Position numbers and translations under genes: made by a program
NCBI RefSeq assembly: GCF_900167945.1
Contig: NZ_FUZA01000002.1
Location: forward strand, 1,240,001-1,304,000
Length of the DNA: 64,000 bases
Origin: Dyadobacter psychrophilus
Lineage (GTDB): Bacteria > Bacteroidota > Bacteroidia > Cytophagales > Spirosomataceae
Direction of reading: 5' to 3'
Notes under the pieces: model-generated
Database searches by the model: none
Seen by the model: only the letters and a program-made list of their open reading frames with translations
Told to the model about the DNA's origin: nothing
Shown: one piece after another, positions 35,627-44,731 of the stretch
How the letters are laid out: each line of letters opens with the position of its first letter
How positions within the stretch are numbered: the stretch's first letter is position 1

Positions 35627-37474
35627 GTGAACAACAGCAACATTAAGCGATTATTCGGGTTTTTAAAGTTTAGAAGAAACTTTCTCAGATACAGCCTCAA
35701 CAAGGCACGCAGTTACGAAATTGTGCTTTTCTGGCTGAAAAGTGTGCTCACACGGTCGCAGTTTTTGATCTTGTCGGGTATTTTGGTCGGCATAACCTGC
35801 GGCCTTGCGGGCGTGATCCTCAAATCGCTCGTTCACTACATTCACTATGTGATCACTTACAAAGTTTTCTTTGAGCAGCAGGTTTTCTTTTACATCTTGT
35901 TTCCCTTTCTCGGCATTGTGATCACGACAATCGTTGTGATTTTTGTGTTTAAAGGTCAGGACAAAAAAGGCATCCCGGTTATCCTGTACGAAATCGCCCA
36001 GAATTCAAGTGTGGTTTCTTCGGTCAAAATGTATTCCCAGATTGTCCAGAGTGCGATCACCGTAGGGTTGGGAGGGTCGGCTGGTTTGGAAAGCCCCATC
36101 GCCGTTACTGGCGCAGCAATTGGCTCTAATTTCGCCCAGACCTATAAGCTGGATTATCGTGAGCGCACGCTGCTCCTTGCCGCGGGAGCAACCGCGGGAA
36201 TTGCTTCGGCATTCAACGCGCCCATTGCGGGTATGATGTTCGCTTTTGAGATCCTGCTCACAGGTGTCGTTTTCTCGGATTTTATTCCGCTCGTTGTCGC
36301 AGCCGTATGCGGAAGCCTTGTATCAAAAATCCTCTTGCAGGAAAATGTGCTGTTTTTATTCAAAACACGAAACCCGTTCGACTATCATAACATCATTTTC
36401 TATCTGGTGCTGGGTGTGCTATGTGGACTTTACGCCAGATACTTTGTTTTAATTGCCAAATACATTGATGAGTTTTTTCACGGACTCAAACTTACCCGCA
36501 TTCAAAAAGCCATGCTTGGCGGTGCGATCCTGTCCGTTCTGTGCGTGCTGTATCCGCCGCTGTTCGGCGAGGGTTACGACACTATTAAAGCGATTACAAA
36601 CGGGCAAATTCAATCCGTAATCGACAACAGCCTATTTCGCTTCATTGGTTACCGTGAGTGGGTCGTTGTGGTGTTCGTTGCATTGATTTGTTTGCTCAAA
36701 GCATTCTCCGCTTCGATCACCATTTTCAGTGGTGGTAATGGTGGGAACTTTGCTCCTTCGCTCTTTGCGGGTGGCTCGCTCGGTTATGTGTTCGCCCTGG
36801 TTTGCGTGCAGCTTGGCGTGACCGATGTTCCCATGAATAACCTCGTCATTGTGGGCATGGCGGGCGTGATGAGCGGCGTGCTTTACGCGCCCTTGACCGC
36901 AATATTCCTGATCGCCGAATCCACATCCGGCTACGATCTTTTCATTCCGTTGATGATCGTTTCTGTCATTTCATTTCTGATGGCAAAATGGTTTTCACCC
37001 ATCTCGCCGGACCTAAAAAAACTCGCAGAGCAAGGCAAGATTTTCACCCGCGAGCACGACCGGAATTTGCTGTCGCTTCTGCACATTCTTGACCTGATCG
37101 ATAAGGATGTCCAGACCATTAATGCACACGCGACGCGCGAAGAACTTGCGGAGCTGGTGAGGGTAGGAAAACGTAATATGATCTCGGTGGTGGACGAGGA
37201 CAAAAAGCTGCTTGGCACCATTTCCCTAGACGACATCCGGCCGCTGCTGTTCAACCCGGATCTGTACGATATGCTGACCGTTTCCAACTTGATGAAAGTC
37301 CCGTCGGTTGTGATCAGCGACTTCGACAGTGTGGTCAGCGTGATCAAGAAGTTCGACGACACCGGCGCATGGAACCTGCCTGTGGTGAAAGTTTCCGGAG
37401 AGTTTGTCGGGTTCATCTCCAAGTCCGCAATCCTGAACAGTTACCGCCAATTACTACGCGCACATTCAGGATAA
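35627..37474 (+). CDS. ClC-type chloride channel/exchanger with CBS pair
   Basis: 615 residues from a GTG start shortly after the upstream hairpin. The ClC membrane domain (about 45-465) carries the selectivity-filter regions GGSAGLESPIAVTGAAIGS, GATAGIASAFNAPIAGMMF and SGGNGGNFAPSLFAGGSLG. The first filter loop has GLESP where classic exchangers have GREGP. Two CBS domains follow (about 480-605) and usually bind adenine nucleotides to gate transport. It acts in the inner membrane. No operon partner is evident. Confidence 0.93.
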   Translation: MNNSNIKRLFGFLKFRRNFLRYSLNKARSYEIVLFWLKSVLTRSQFLILSGILVGITCGLAGVILKSLVHYIHYVITYKVFFEQQVFFYILFPFLGIVITTIVVIFVFKGQDKKGIPVILYEIAQNSSVVSSVKMYSQIVQSAITVGLGGSAGLESPIAVTGAAIGSNFAQTYKLDYRERTLLLAAGATAGIASAFNAPIAGMMFAFEILLTGVVFSDFIPLVVAAVCGSLVSKILLQENVLFLFKTRNPFDYHNIIFYLVLGVLCGLYARYFVLIAKYIDEFFHGLKLTRIQKAMLGGAILSVLCVLYPPLFGEGYDTIKAITNGQIQSVIDNSLFRFIGYREWVVVVFVALICLLKAFSASITIFSGGNGGNFAPSLFAGGSLGYVFALVCVQLGVTDVPMNNLVIVGMAGVMSGVLYAPLTAIFLIAESTSGYDLFIPLMIVSVISFLMAKWFSPISPDLKKLAEQGKIFTREHDRNLLSLLHILDLIDKDVQTINAHATREELAELVRVGKRNMISVVDEDKKLLGTISLDDIRPLLFNPDLYDMLTVSNLMKVPSVVISDFDSVVSVIKKFDDTGAWNLPVVKVSGEFVGFISKSAILNSYRQLLRAHSG

Positions 37475-37523
37475 AAGAGCTGAAAAGATCATCTTCAAAT
37501 TCAATGTCGTCATATCAAACGCG

Positions 37524-37560
37524 CAACGGCGGAGGCATGTAATCTTGGTAGCCAAAATGG
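37524..37560 (-). repeat. Diverged solo copy of the 53-bp repeat
   Basis: GGAGGCATGTAATCTTGGTA followed by GCCAAAATGG matches, on the opposite strand, the unit of the array at 48761-49199 (whose complement reads GGAGGCATGCAATATTGGTA) with only a few substitutions. This shows that the repeat is dispersed and not confined to the array. Confidence 0.65.
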
Positions 37561-37785
37561 TTACGTATCAAATGTGAAATGACGGAGACCTGTGACGGAG
37601 TTGATGCTCCGGTGCATGCGTTTTTGCATTAAAAACCTCACTGTAACTGTCATCATTACGTGCTGAAAATTAGCTTAGAACGCCGCAGCTAAGCCCAAGG
37701 AAAACGATCCACGTGAAACATTTCAGAAATCGTTGTCAGAGCCGTTAAAAACACACTTTTTGATTTAAATATTTGCAAATGATTG

Positions 37786-37817
37786 TTTGACAATGCTTTA
37801 AAGTTGTTATATATTTG
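37786..37817 (+). promoter_or_regulatory. Bacteroidota promoter of the marR gene
   Basis: TTTG (37786-37789), 20-bp spacer, TATATTTG (37810-37817). Both boxes and the spacing fit the consensus TTTG-N17..23-TAnnTTTG. Transcription should start near 37824, about 50 bp before the ATG. Confidence 0.75.
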
Positions 37818-37874
37818 CATTATACTTGATTACTCAACTATTAATCAACAATACAACAAATACAGGTCAATCAT

Positions 37875-38309
37875 ATGTCAACCATAGCACAGCCTTTAAA
37901 ATTGTTCCTGAACCTCACGACGGTTCAGGCCTTGATTACCAAGCGATTCGATTCAAAATTGAGCGGCCACGGCATCAGTTTGAATGAGTTTTTAATTTTG
38001 TTTCATCTCGGTGAAGCGCCAGATGAGAAGATGCGGCGTGTAGATTTGGCTGAAAAAATTGGTTTAACTGCCTCGGGAATTACCAGAATGCTAACGCCTT
38101 TGGAGAAGTTGGGAATGGTGAAACGTGAGGCGAACAGCCGTGACGCGCGGGTGTCTTATGTAAAGCTGGCGAATGCTGGCAAGCGCGTGCTAACGGATGC
38201 AACCGCAACTGCCGAAGTTTTAGCGGACCAGATTTTGGCGCCTGTCAAAACCAAAAAACTGGATGAGATCTCAAAAATACTCCTGGAATTGGGCGGCACA
38301 ATTGAATAG
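37875..38309 (+). CDS. MarR-family transcriptional regulator
   Basis: 144 residues, normal length. Winged-helix core: VDLAEKIGLTASGITRMLTPLEKLGMVKREANSRDARVSYVKL, with the recognition helix and the Asp-Arg wing typical of MarR. It binds DNA as a dimer and usually represses itself or a neighbouring transport or stress gene in response to a small ligand. It has its own promoter; no clear target lies beside it. A large hairpin ends the transcript. Confidence 0.92.
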   Translation: MSTIAQPLKLFLNLTTVQALITKRFDSKLSGHGISLNEFLILFHLGEAPDEKMRRVDLAEKIGLTASGITRMLTPLEKLGMVKREANSRDARVSYVKLANAGKRVLTDATATAEVLADQILAPVKTKKLDEISKILLELGGTIE

Positions 38310-38349
38310 AAGCGGGCCAATATGAGGAGCATTTCATACACGAAAAGGA

Positions 38350-38385
38350 AAACCCACCGGAATGCCTGAGGGCATCGGTGGGTTT
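38350..38385. terminator. Bidirectional terminator between marR and a DUF4097 gene
   Basis: A 10-bp stem (38350-38359 AAACCCACCG with 38376-38385) continues, past a two-base bulge, into ATGCC/GGCAT with loop TGAG. A/T ends supply U on both strands. The genes converge here (stops at 38309 and 38413). Confidence 0.85.
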
Positions 38386-38412
38386 AGGCATTTCCAGCGT
38401 GTAAAGGCGGTT

Positions 38413-39246
38413 TTATTTCGCTTTTCGCACGTAGATATTGCCGTTCATATTCTTCATCATGATTTCGCTTCCGCCGCCATTAATCTTCCCTTTTACCCAA
38501 TCATCGATCGAAACTTTGTACATGCCATCCTTAGCCGTGCGAGTCGCTTGGGGAGTGCTTTTATCCACGTCCACATCGAAGTCGCTGTAAATTTCTCCGC
38601 GGTCGGATTTGAGCTTTACATCGAACTTTGCAGTTGCCGGAATGGTCACATCCACGTTGCCGTTGAGTGTCGAAAAAGCCATCGGTGACGACGTGTCAAT
38701 GGTCTTGAAATTTGCTTTCAATGTCCCGTTTATCGTGTTCGCCACAGCCGAACCTGAGATGTTGGTAAGCGTGATATCGCCGTTCACATTTTGTATTTCC
38801 ATCTCTCCCGAAACATTATCAATGACAATGTCGCCGTTGTTTACCGTGCCCACTTTAAGACCGAATTTCTGTGGCACTTTGATCTCCAAAAGCATCGTTG
38901 TATTGACCATTTTTGTTGTCAGTTTTACAACATTATGCTCCTCCGTAGCCGTGAGTTCAAGACCGCCGCTCCGGGAAATTCTTTTCATTCCGCCGGCCGC
39001 CTCGTTCTTCGGTTTTTCAGCATTTTCATCGTTCTTGACAACTGCGTCAATCACGACCTGGTTGCCCGAATAGCCCGTAACCCGAATGGTCCCGTTGATC
39101 AGGTTTACTTGTAAAGATCCCGGTTTTCCAGCGTCTGACAATGGGACAACGAGTTGCTCTTTGGCGCCTGTCTGCGCATTGACCGGGCTGGCGAAACACG
39201 CTAGCAACGCAGCAATCGAGAGGGTCAGTAATTGGTTGGTTTTCAT
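38413..39246 (-). CDS. Exported DUF4097-family beta-helix protein
   Basis: 277 residues. Signal peptide 1-24. The body is a repeating series of short beta strands with NG and SG turns (GTVNNGDIVIDNVSGEMEIQ, NVNGDITLTNISGSAVAN, NGTLKANF), the pattern of DUF4097/adhesin-like parallel beta-helices. Members often follow anti-sigma factors and may monitor or strengthen the envelope. It is last in the sigma / anti-sigma / DUF4097 / DUF4097 operon and is a paralogue of the gene just upstream (5-bp gap). Confidence 0.85.
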   Translation of the reverse strand: MKTNQLLTLSIAALLACFASPVNAQTGAKEQLVVPLSDAGKPGSLQVNLINGTIRVTGYSGNQVVIDAVVKNDENAEKPKNEAAGGMKRISRSGGLELTATEEHNVVKLTTKMVNTTMLLEIKVPQKFGLKVGTVNNGDIVIDNVSGEMEIQNVNGDITLTNISGSAVANTINGTLKANFKTIDTSSPMAFSTLNGNVDVTIPATAKFDVKLKSDRGEIYSDFDVDVDKSTPQATRTAKDGMYKVSIDDWVKGKINGGGSEIMMKNMNGNIYVRKAK

Positions 39247-39251
39247 TTTTG

Positions 39252-40115
39252 TTATGATTGTTTTTTAATATAAATATTCCCGTTGAATGTTTCGAACTTG
39301 TAGGTTGGCCCGCCTTTTCCGATGCGGATCCTGGTTTCGGTGCTGAGTTTGTAAACCGTTTTATTCGGCTTGGTCTCCTCATTTTTGACCACTTTCACCG
39401 GAAGCGATTCCGTATTTGGGAAGTCTGTATAAAATTCACCGTTGAAGCTTTTAAACTGGCAATCGGCGGAAAAGGCCGGAGGATAGCTGATCTTGATATC
39501 CCCGTTCAATGTCTTGAAATCGGATTCTCCCGGCGGCAGCGAAACGTAATTGGCAGTGACATTGCCGTTAACGGTCCGGGCAATTGCAGCGCCTTTTGCA
39601 TTCTCAATCGTAATTGCGCCGTTCACATTATTGACCCCTAATGTGCCTGTAACGTCTTTCACATCCACATCGCCGCCATTTACCGTCGAGACGTGTAAAT
39701 TCATCGCAAATGGCACCTTTACAATAAAGTCAAGTTCAAAGTTGTATTCGATTTTAGGGCCGTCCCAGTTTCTTCTCCCGTGATTTGGCCGCGAGTCGAA
39801 CGGTTCGGAAATGTAGGCCGTAATGCTGTCTGCTTTCTGATCAAAATTCAACTTAAATTCCTGCTTGCCCTTGTTCAGGATATCGTTGGTTTTGCCGGTA
39901 ATGGTTTTATCGATCTCAATCAAAACCTTGTTTCCATTATAACCTTCCACTTTGATGGAGCCATTAATGTTGTAGATGGCCAGCACATTAGCAGAGGCAT
40001 TCTGCGACAAGCTAAATTCTTTACTCACATGCTCCTTGAATTCGAGCTTTTGTGCGGGAGCCTGGGTACAACAAAGCACCGCTCCCGCTAATAAGGGGAT
40101 TGCAAAATATTTCAT
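39252..40115 (-). CDS. Exported DUF4097-family beta-helix protein
   Basis: 287 residues. Signal peptide about 1-21 (start MKYFAIPLLAGAVLCC). A cysteine pair near its end gives a poor lipobox, so either a lipoprotein or a soluble exported protein is possible. Same repeat pattern as the neighbour: LHVSTVNGGDVDVKDVTGTL, GVNNVNGAITIENAKGAAIA and SDFKTLNGDIKISYP. The two proteins look like a tandem duplication. Function unknown; context ties it to the envelope response governed by the adjacent sigma factor. Confidence 0.85.
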   Translation of the reverse strand: MKYFAIPLLAGAVLCCTQAPAQKLEFKEHVSKEFSLSQNASANVLAIYNINGSIKVEGYNGNKVLIEIDKTITGKTNDILNKGKQEFKLNFDQKADSITAYISEPFDSRPNHGRRNWDGPKIEYNFELDFIVKVPFAMNLHVSTVNGGDVDVKDVTGTLGVNNVNGAITIENAKGAAIARTVNGNVTANYVSLPPGESDFKTLNGDIKISYPPAFSADCQFKSFNGEFYTDFPNTESLPVKVVKNEETKPNKTVYKLSTETRIRIGKGGPTYKFETFNGNIYIKKQS

Positions 40116-40140
40116 AGCTAACAGTTGGATTATGGTTTAT

Positions 40141-40980
40141 TTAAGATAAGTCCTTGATAGTCTGCTCGATTTTGTTCTTCACCAGATCATTCAATCCTTC
40201 TTTATCGAGTAATTTGCGCAACTCCTTCACCGAGCCTTTTTCCTGTAATTTGACCATCACGTCCGCCAAAGCGACCTGTACCATTGGAGAATCCTGCAAT
40301 GCAAGCGATTTAACCAGACCTTCCCTGACAGCCGCGTCCTTTGCAAATTGCGTCAGCGCTTCCAGAGCCACGAGGCGCACATTTACGTTCGGATCGTTAT
40401 TTAATGTGGTAAAAAGGGCGTCAATCACCTTTTCGTCGGCGTGCGTAATGTCGCTCGTGTAACTCACAGCCCGAAGCCTTTCCGTGGCCGAAGGGTTTTC
40501 TATCAGCGCCAGCATCATGTTGCTCTTCATATCCTCAACCTGCGTGGCCAGTGTTTCAATTTGTTGCTGATAGGCAGTTGAAGACACATTGTTCTGGCTT
40601 GTCTTATTGCCGATTACCCAGCCTAATCCAACGAGTAGCAGGCTAAAAGCGACCTGGACAGTCCATTGCGGGAGTACGATATCCCGAAGTTTTTCAATTA
40701 ATGTTTGGAAAGAAAAAGGCTTGTTTGTCGCTTCCGCTGCTTTAAAATTATCCAGCATGGCATAAAAGTTGACCCGCATTTCCTCGCGTGGCTCGGGAAC
40801 CTTCATTTTAGCCAGGCTTTCCCAGAGCTGTTTATCGGCTGCAAATTCTTCCTGGCAATTCACACATTCGGCAAGATGTTTGTCTACACTCAGCCTGTCC
40901 GCTTTGTCCAGGTCGTTGTGAAGCCAGTCTTCCAATTTATCTTTTGCATGTTCGCAACTCATGTCTTTATCGTCTTTCAT
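40141..40980 (-). CDS. Anti-sigma factor: zinc-finger, one membrane helix, HEAT repeats
   Basis: 279 residues. An N-terminal zf-HC2 anti-sigma domain has H35-x3-C39-x2-C42 plus C9 as metal ligands. A single membrane helix spans about 107-124. The extracytoplasmic part (about 165-279) is made of HEAT-like helical repeats (NVNVRLVALEALTQFAKD, PMVQVALADVMVKLQEKG). It holds the sigma factor at the membrane until an envelope signal frees it. The start at 40980 overlaps the sigma stop by 14 bases; an internal ATG at 40962 is also possible. A HEAT-type sensor domain is less common than a beta-domain. Confidence 0.88.
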   Translation of the reverse strand: MKDDKDMSCEHAKDKLEDWLHNDLDKADRLSVDKHLAECVNCQEEFAADKQLWESLAKMKVPEPREEMRVNFYAMLDNFKAAEATNKPFSFQTLIEKLRDIVLPQWTVQVAFSLLLVGLGWVIGNKTSQNNVSSTAYQQQIETLATQVEDMKSNMMLALIENPSATERLRAVSYTSDITHADEKVIDALFTTLNNDPNVNVRLVALEALTQFAKDAAVREGLVKSLALQDSPMVQVALADVMVKLQEKGSVKELRKLLDKEGLNDLVKNKIEQTIKDLS

Positions 40981-41518
40981 TTGTAAAAAACTTTTTTTTC
41001 AACTCTCCCAATGCCCTGTGGACCCGCACCTTAACTGTTCCCTCGTTGATATTCAAAACCTTTGCGATCTCATCATACTTCATTTCCTGAAACCTGCTCA
41101 GGACAAGCACTTCACGGTAGTCGTCGCTGAGTCCGGCCATTGCTTTGTGCAGGAAATCGACATCTTCTCTTTTTTCAAAACCTTCATCAGCCAAGGTTCC
41201 ACCGCCTAGTTTATCAGCCATTTCACTCACATCATAATGGTCAGAAGACCTGTTCTGCTTTACTGAATCGTTCAGGATATTTCTTGCCAAATGATACATC
41301 CACGTTCGAAATTCCCCTTCGCCTGTAAACGCATGCTTGTATTTGAGCATTCTATAAAACACATTCTGTACGAGATCCTCACTTACGTCCCTCTTGTGCG
41401 TCATGTGATAAAAAAACGCGAACAAGGGTCGGTTGTACCGTTCGAAGAGCAAGCCCATCTTGTCCAGATCCCCGGCCTTAACCCTCAGCATGAGTGAATT
41501 ATCTGTCAGCGTGTTCAA
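40967..41518 (-). CDS. ECF RNA polymerase sigma factor
   Basis: 183 residues if begun at TTG 41518 (MNTLTDNSLMLRVKAGD). No ATG lies upstream in frame before a stop, and the only internal ATG (41491) would cut into the conserved region 2 start, so TTG is preferred. Region 2: GLLFERYNRPLFAFFYHMT and RTWMYHLARNILND. Region 4: VLVLSRFQEMKYDEIAKVLNINEGTVKVRVHRAL. It directs polymerase to envelope-stress-type promoters. Translation is coupled to the anti-sigma gene by overlap. The rare start codon may keep the level low. Confidence 0.93.
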   Translation of the reverse strand: MNTLTDNSLMLRVKAGDLDKMGLLFERYNRPLFAFFYHMTHKRDVSEDLVQNVFYRMLKYKHAFTGEGEFRTWMYHLARNILNDSVKQNRSSDHYDVSEMADKLGGGTLADEGFEKREDVDFLHKAMAGLSDDYREVLVLSRFQEMKYDEIAKVLNINEGTVKVRVHRALGELKKKFFTNERR

Positions 41519-41636
41519 ACGGTTTGTCTTTTGTGGTGATCCTGTTGTGAGAACTGGAAGAGTGGGAAAAGGTTACAGGAATTTAGGAATATTTTTCCTG
41601 ATAAACACTAATGCATTGCGGATGAGCATATTAATG

Positions 41637-42353
41637 TTAGCGAACAATGCTAATATGGTCGGCATATATTTCGGCGCGGCAACCAGGGGCTTTGTCTTCA
41701 ATGGCTCGATTGGCTACATGCTTAATAATTTCGTCCCGGCTTGCCGGAGACGTTTTGGTTTGGGCCTCCCAATGTTTTTCCTCGGGAATAAAAATGATAA
41801 CAACTGCATTTCCTCCGGCAAACTCCCAGTCAAACCCAATCGCAATCTCACCATTACGGTAAAAAATTTTCCCGCCACGGCCATCCTGAACGTAATTCAC
41901 AACCGGCATGGGATTGTTGGGCAAATCATTTGAAGGTTGACGCGAACCAACGCTGATGGAACTTGGATTGGTCTCTTCAAGCTTTGTAAAACAAATCTGA
42001 TGCGTCCATCCATCCGGCCAGGAAGCTTCAATGGTGTAGGAGCCGGGCTTGTAAGGAAGCGTGTCAATCAGCATCATTGTGCCGCCATTCAGCCGGTCCT
42101 TTACTTGCAAATCCTCTATCATCGCACCGGTAGCATTGTCGATCAGCAGGTAGGAGCCCGCATCGTAGGCATATTTGGGCATGTGGAAAACCAACTGCTG
42201 GCAGTCTGGATAATGAATGACCTGCACTTTTTCCGCTTCCACAACGCCGTTTGCCGCAATTCCCTCAGCCTCGTTTTTGATTGGATCTTTGTAAAAATTA
42301 GAAACTTGGGTTAAAAGACATTTTCCGAAATATGATTCAACAGTTTCAGACAT
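41637..42353 (-). CDS. Hypothetical protein beside ABC permeases
   Basis: 238 residues without signal peptide or membrane helix. The sequence is beta-rich, with LIDTLPYKPGSYTIEASWPDGWTHQICF resembling an immunoglobulin-like fold, and GSYLLIDNATGAMIEDLQVKD. I do not recognise a family. Its start is six bases after the stop of the permease at 42360, so it is the last gene of that three-gene unit and may be an accessory or client of the transporter. Confidence 0.55.
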   Translation of the reverse strand: MSETVESYFGKCLLTQVSNFYKDPIKNEAEGIAANGVVEAEKVQVIHYPDCQQLVFHMPKYAYDAGSYLLIDNATGAMIEDLQVKDRLNGGTMMLIDTLPYKPGSYTIEASWPDGWTHQICFTKLEETNPSSISVGSRQPSNDLPNNPMPVVNYVQDGRGGKIFYRNGEIAIGFDWEFAGGNAVVIIFIPEEKHWEAQTKTSPASRDEIIKHVANRAIEDKAPGCRAEIYADHISIVR

Positions 42354-42359
42354 GGCTAT

Positions 42360-44720
42360 TTATTCGCTTTTCAAACATTGTAATGGGTTAACATTCGCGG
42401 CTTTTATTGCCTGTGAACCTACTGTAAGCCAGGCGATAAGCAGTGCCACGATTCCCGCCAGCGCAAAATACCACAATTCCAGATCAATGCTAAACGCAAA
42501 ACCCTGAAGCCAGCGACTGGCCATATAATAGCTCACGGGGAGTGCGATAGTGATTCCTATGGCGACGGATTTGGTAAAGTCACTGGATAACAAATAAACA
42601 ATGCTCAATACGCCGGAACCCAGCACTTTGCGAATCCCGATCTCTTTGAGCCGCCGCTCCGCCGTAAATGCTGCGAGGCCAAATAACCCAAGACAGGAAA
42701 TCAGGATGGCCAGCACGGCGAAATACCTTGATAAAACCGAAACGCGTTGTTCTGAGACATATTGGTGCTTGTATTCATCGTCGAGAAACCTGTATTCCAT
42801 GGCAAATCCAGGGTTCAGTTTCGTATGCAGCTGCATGAGTTGCGCAATTACTTCCTGCTCCCTGCCAGCCTTGATCTTCGCCATGAAAGTGTATGTTGAT
42901 TGCGGGCTTAACCGGATCAAAACAGGTTTGAGCCTTTCGTGCAGTGATTCGTAATGGAAATCCTTAACAACTCCGATGATCTGCATGTCTTCGCCCCAAA
43001 GTTTCACTGTTTTGCCAATAGGATCTTTCATACCCATGAATTTGATGGCCGTCTCGTTAAAGATGATCTTCGAACTGTCGGCCCCGAAAGACCTGTCGAA
43101 TGCCCGGCCTTCCACCATTTGCATGTGTAATGTTTCCATCATGTCGTAATGAACGCTGACGTTTTCAAATTCAGTCCGGTTTTCGGGATCTTTCCCTGCC
43201 CATTCAACACCCGAAGTTCCGGAATTATGCCCTGTCAAATCGTGACCCATGGTAGAAGCGCTTTCGATTCCGGGGATTTTCTTCATTTCAGAAACAAACA
43301 TTTCGGCGTTCTTTGCATCTTCCAGCTTACCGTCCTGTTCAAAATAAAGAATGTTATCTTTATTATAGCCCAGATTTTGAGATTGGACAAATTCAATTTG
43401 CTTGTAAACAACCAGCACCGAGACGATCAGGATCACGGACAAGGCAAACTGAAAAACCACAAGGCCTTTTCTTACCAATATTTCGCCCAGCGACGTCGTT
43501 AATTTGCCTTTCAAAACCGCAACAGGATTAAAACCCGACAAATAAAGCGCAGGATAACTACCCGAAACGAGACCTGTGAAAAGTGTGATTGCCAGGAACG
43601 ACAAGATCACATGAGGACTTAGGACAAGGTTTAGTTTTTTATCAGTAATCTCATTAAACTGCGGCAATGCAGCCCATACAATGAGCATTGCCACTGCCAG
43701 CGAGAGCATCGCCATAAGCACGGATTCGAGATAATATTGAAAAATCAATGCTTTTCTGCTTGCCCCGATTGCCTTTTTTACGCCTACTTCCTTTAATTTG
43801 CCGGAGGCTTTTGCCGTTGACAAATTCATGAAATTAATGCACGCAATGCTAAGGATGAAGATCGCGATGATGGAGAATAACCGGACGTATTCAATGCGCC
43901 CGCCTGCGCGCACACCGCTGTCGTAGCGCCCATACAGGTAACGTTCGGAGTAGGGTGTGAGGAAAGCAGTGCGGTGTTTGTTATCACCGTTGCTTTTGGC
44001 CTTCACAAAATCTACGATCTTTGCGTTGAACGCTGCAACATTGGTGCCCTTTTTAAGCATGACAAATGTCTGCGGATCGGTGTTAAACCAGTTTGCGTTT
44101 TCCCCGCGCAAGTCCATATAAATCTCGAACGATGTCAGAAAATCAAATTGCTCAGATGATTGCTCTGGGACATCTTTGAAAATACCGGAAATTGTATATT
44201 GCTTTTCGTGCCGCAATTCAATGACCTTTCCAATAAGGTTTTCGGTCGTATGGAACAGTTTCTGTGCCAGATTTTCTGAAATGACAATGGCGTTTTTATC
44301 CGTCAACACCTGATCTTCGGCTCCCTCGATCAGCTGGTAAGAAAAGAGTTTGAAAAAAGGTCCGCTTACGTATTTTCCCTTTGCTTTAATATCTATGTCC
44401 TTGACAGACAATGTTGTTTCAATGTTTTTCGAGGAAATTGCATATTCGATCTCCGGCATCTCAGCGGCCAGCGCTTTGGCCATGGGCGCGGATGTGGTGG
44501 GAGAGGTGATGATTCCGTGGGCCTGCACGCGATTTTCCAAAACCTGGAAAAGCTGCGCATCATTTGCGTGGAATTTATCTATTTTAAGCTCGTCCGAAAC
44601 CCATAAATAGATGAGCAATGTGCATGCTAATCCGGCGGATAACCCCACCAGATTAATGAAGAAAGTGCTTTTGAACCGTTTGAAGCTCCGGTAAATGACC
44701 AGAAAGTTATGTCTTAACAT
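42360..44720 (-). CDS. ABC transporter permease, MacB/FtsX type
   Basis: 786 residues. Ten-helix layout of duplicated FtsX permeases: N-terminal helix (about 17-38), a periplasmic MacB-PCD-like domain, a three-helix FtsX block with IACINFMNLSTAKASGKLKEVGVKKAIGAS, a middle helix, a second periplasmic domain, and a C-terminal FtsX block with ERRLKEIGIRKVLGSG. Such permeases work as mechanotransmission machines in export or signalling and need a separate ATPase, which is not encoded nearby. It is a paralogue of the next gene upstream, in the same operon (11-bp gap). Confidence 0.9.
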   Translation of the reverse strand: MLRHNFLVIYRSFKRFKSTFFINLVGLSAGLACTLLIYLWVSDELKIDKFHANDAQLFQVLENRVQAHGIITSPTTSAPMAKALAAEMPEIEYAISSKNIETTLSVKDIDIKAKGKYVSGPFFKLFSYQLIEGAEDQVLTDKNAIVISENLAQKLFHTTENLIGKVIELRHEKQYTISGIFKDVPEQSSEQFDFLTSFEIYMDLRGENANWFNTDPQTFVMLKKGTNVAAFNAKIVDFVKAKSNGDNKHRTAFLTPYSERYLYGRYDSGVRAGGRIEYVRLFSIIAIFILSIACINFMNLSTAKASGKLKEVGVKKAIGASRKALIFQYYLESVLMAMLSLAVAMLIVWAALPQFNEITDKKLNLVLSPHVILSFLAITLFTGLVSGSYPALYLSGFNPVAVLKGKLTTSLGEILVRKGLVVFQFALSVILIVSVLVVYKQIEFVQSQNLGYNKDNILYFEQDGKLEDAKNAEMFVSEMKKIPGIESASTMGHDLTGHNSGTSGVEWAGKDPENRTEFENVSVHYDMMETLHMQMVEGRAFDRSFGADSSKIIFNETAIKFMGMKDPIGKTVKLWGEDMQIIGVVKDFHYESLHERLKPVLIRLSPQSTYTFMAKIKAGREQEVIAQLMQLHTKLNPGFAMEYRFLDDEYKHQYVSEQRVSVLSRYFAVLAILISCLGLFGLAAFTAERRLKEIGIRKVLGSGVLSIVYLLSSDFTKSVAIGITIALPVSYYMASRWLQGFAFSIDLELWYFALAGIVALLIAWLTVGSQAIKAANVNPLQCLKSE

Positions 44721-44731
44721 GGCCTGAAAGA

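Larger units (their letters stand above)
37475..37874. other. 400-bp gap with a degenerate repeat and the marR promoter
   Basis: The left part (37524-37560) holds a diverged copy of the 48.8-kb repeat, and 37591-37607 holds a related GATGCTCCGGTGCATGC palindrome. The right part holds a good promoter (37786-37817). No ORF or RNA gene is supported in it. Confidence 0.6.
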
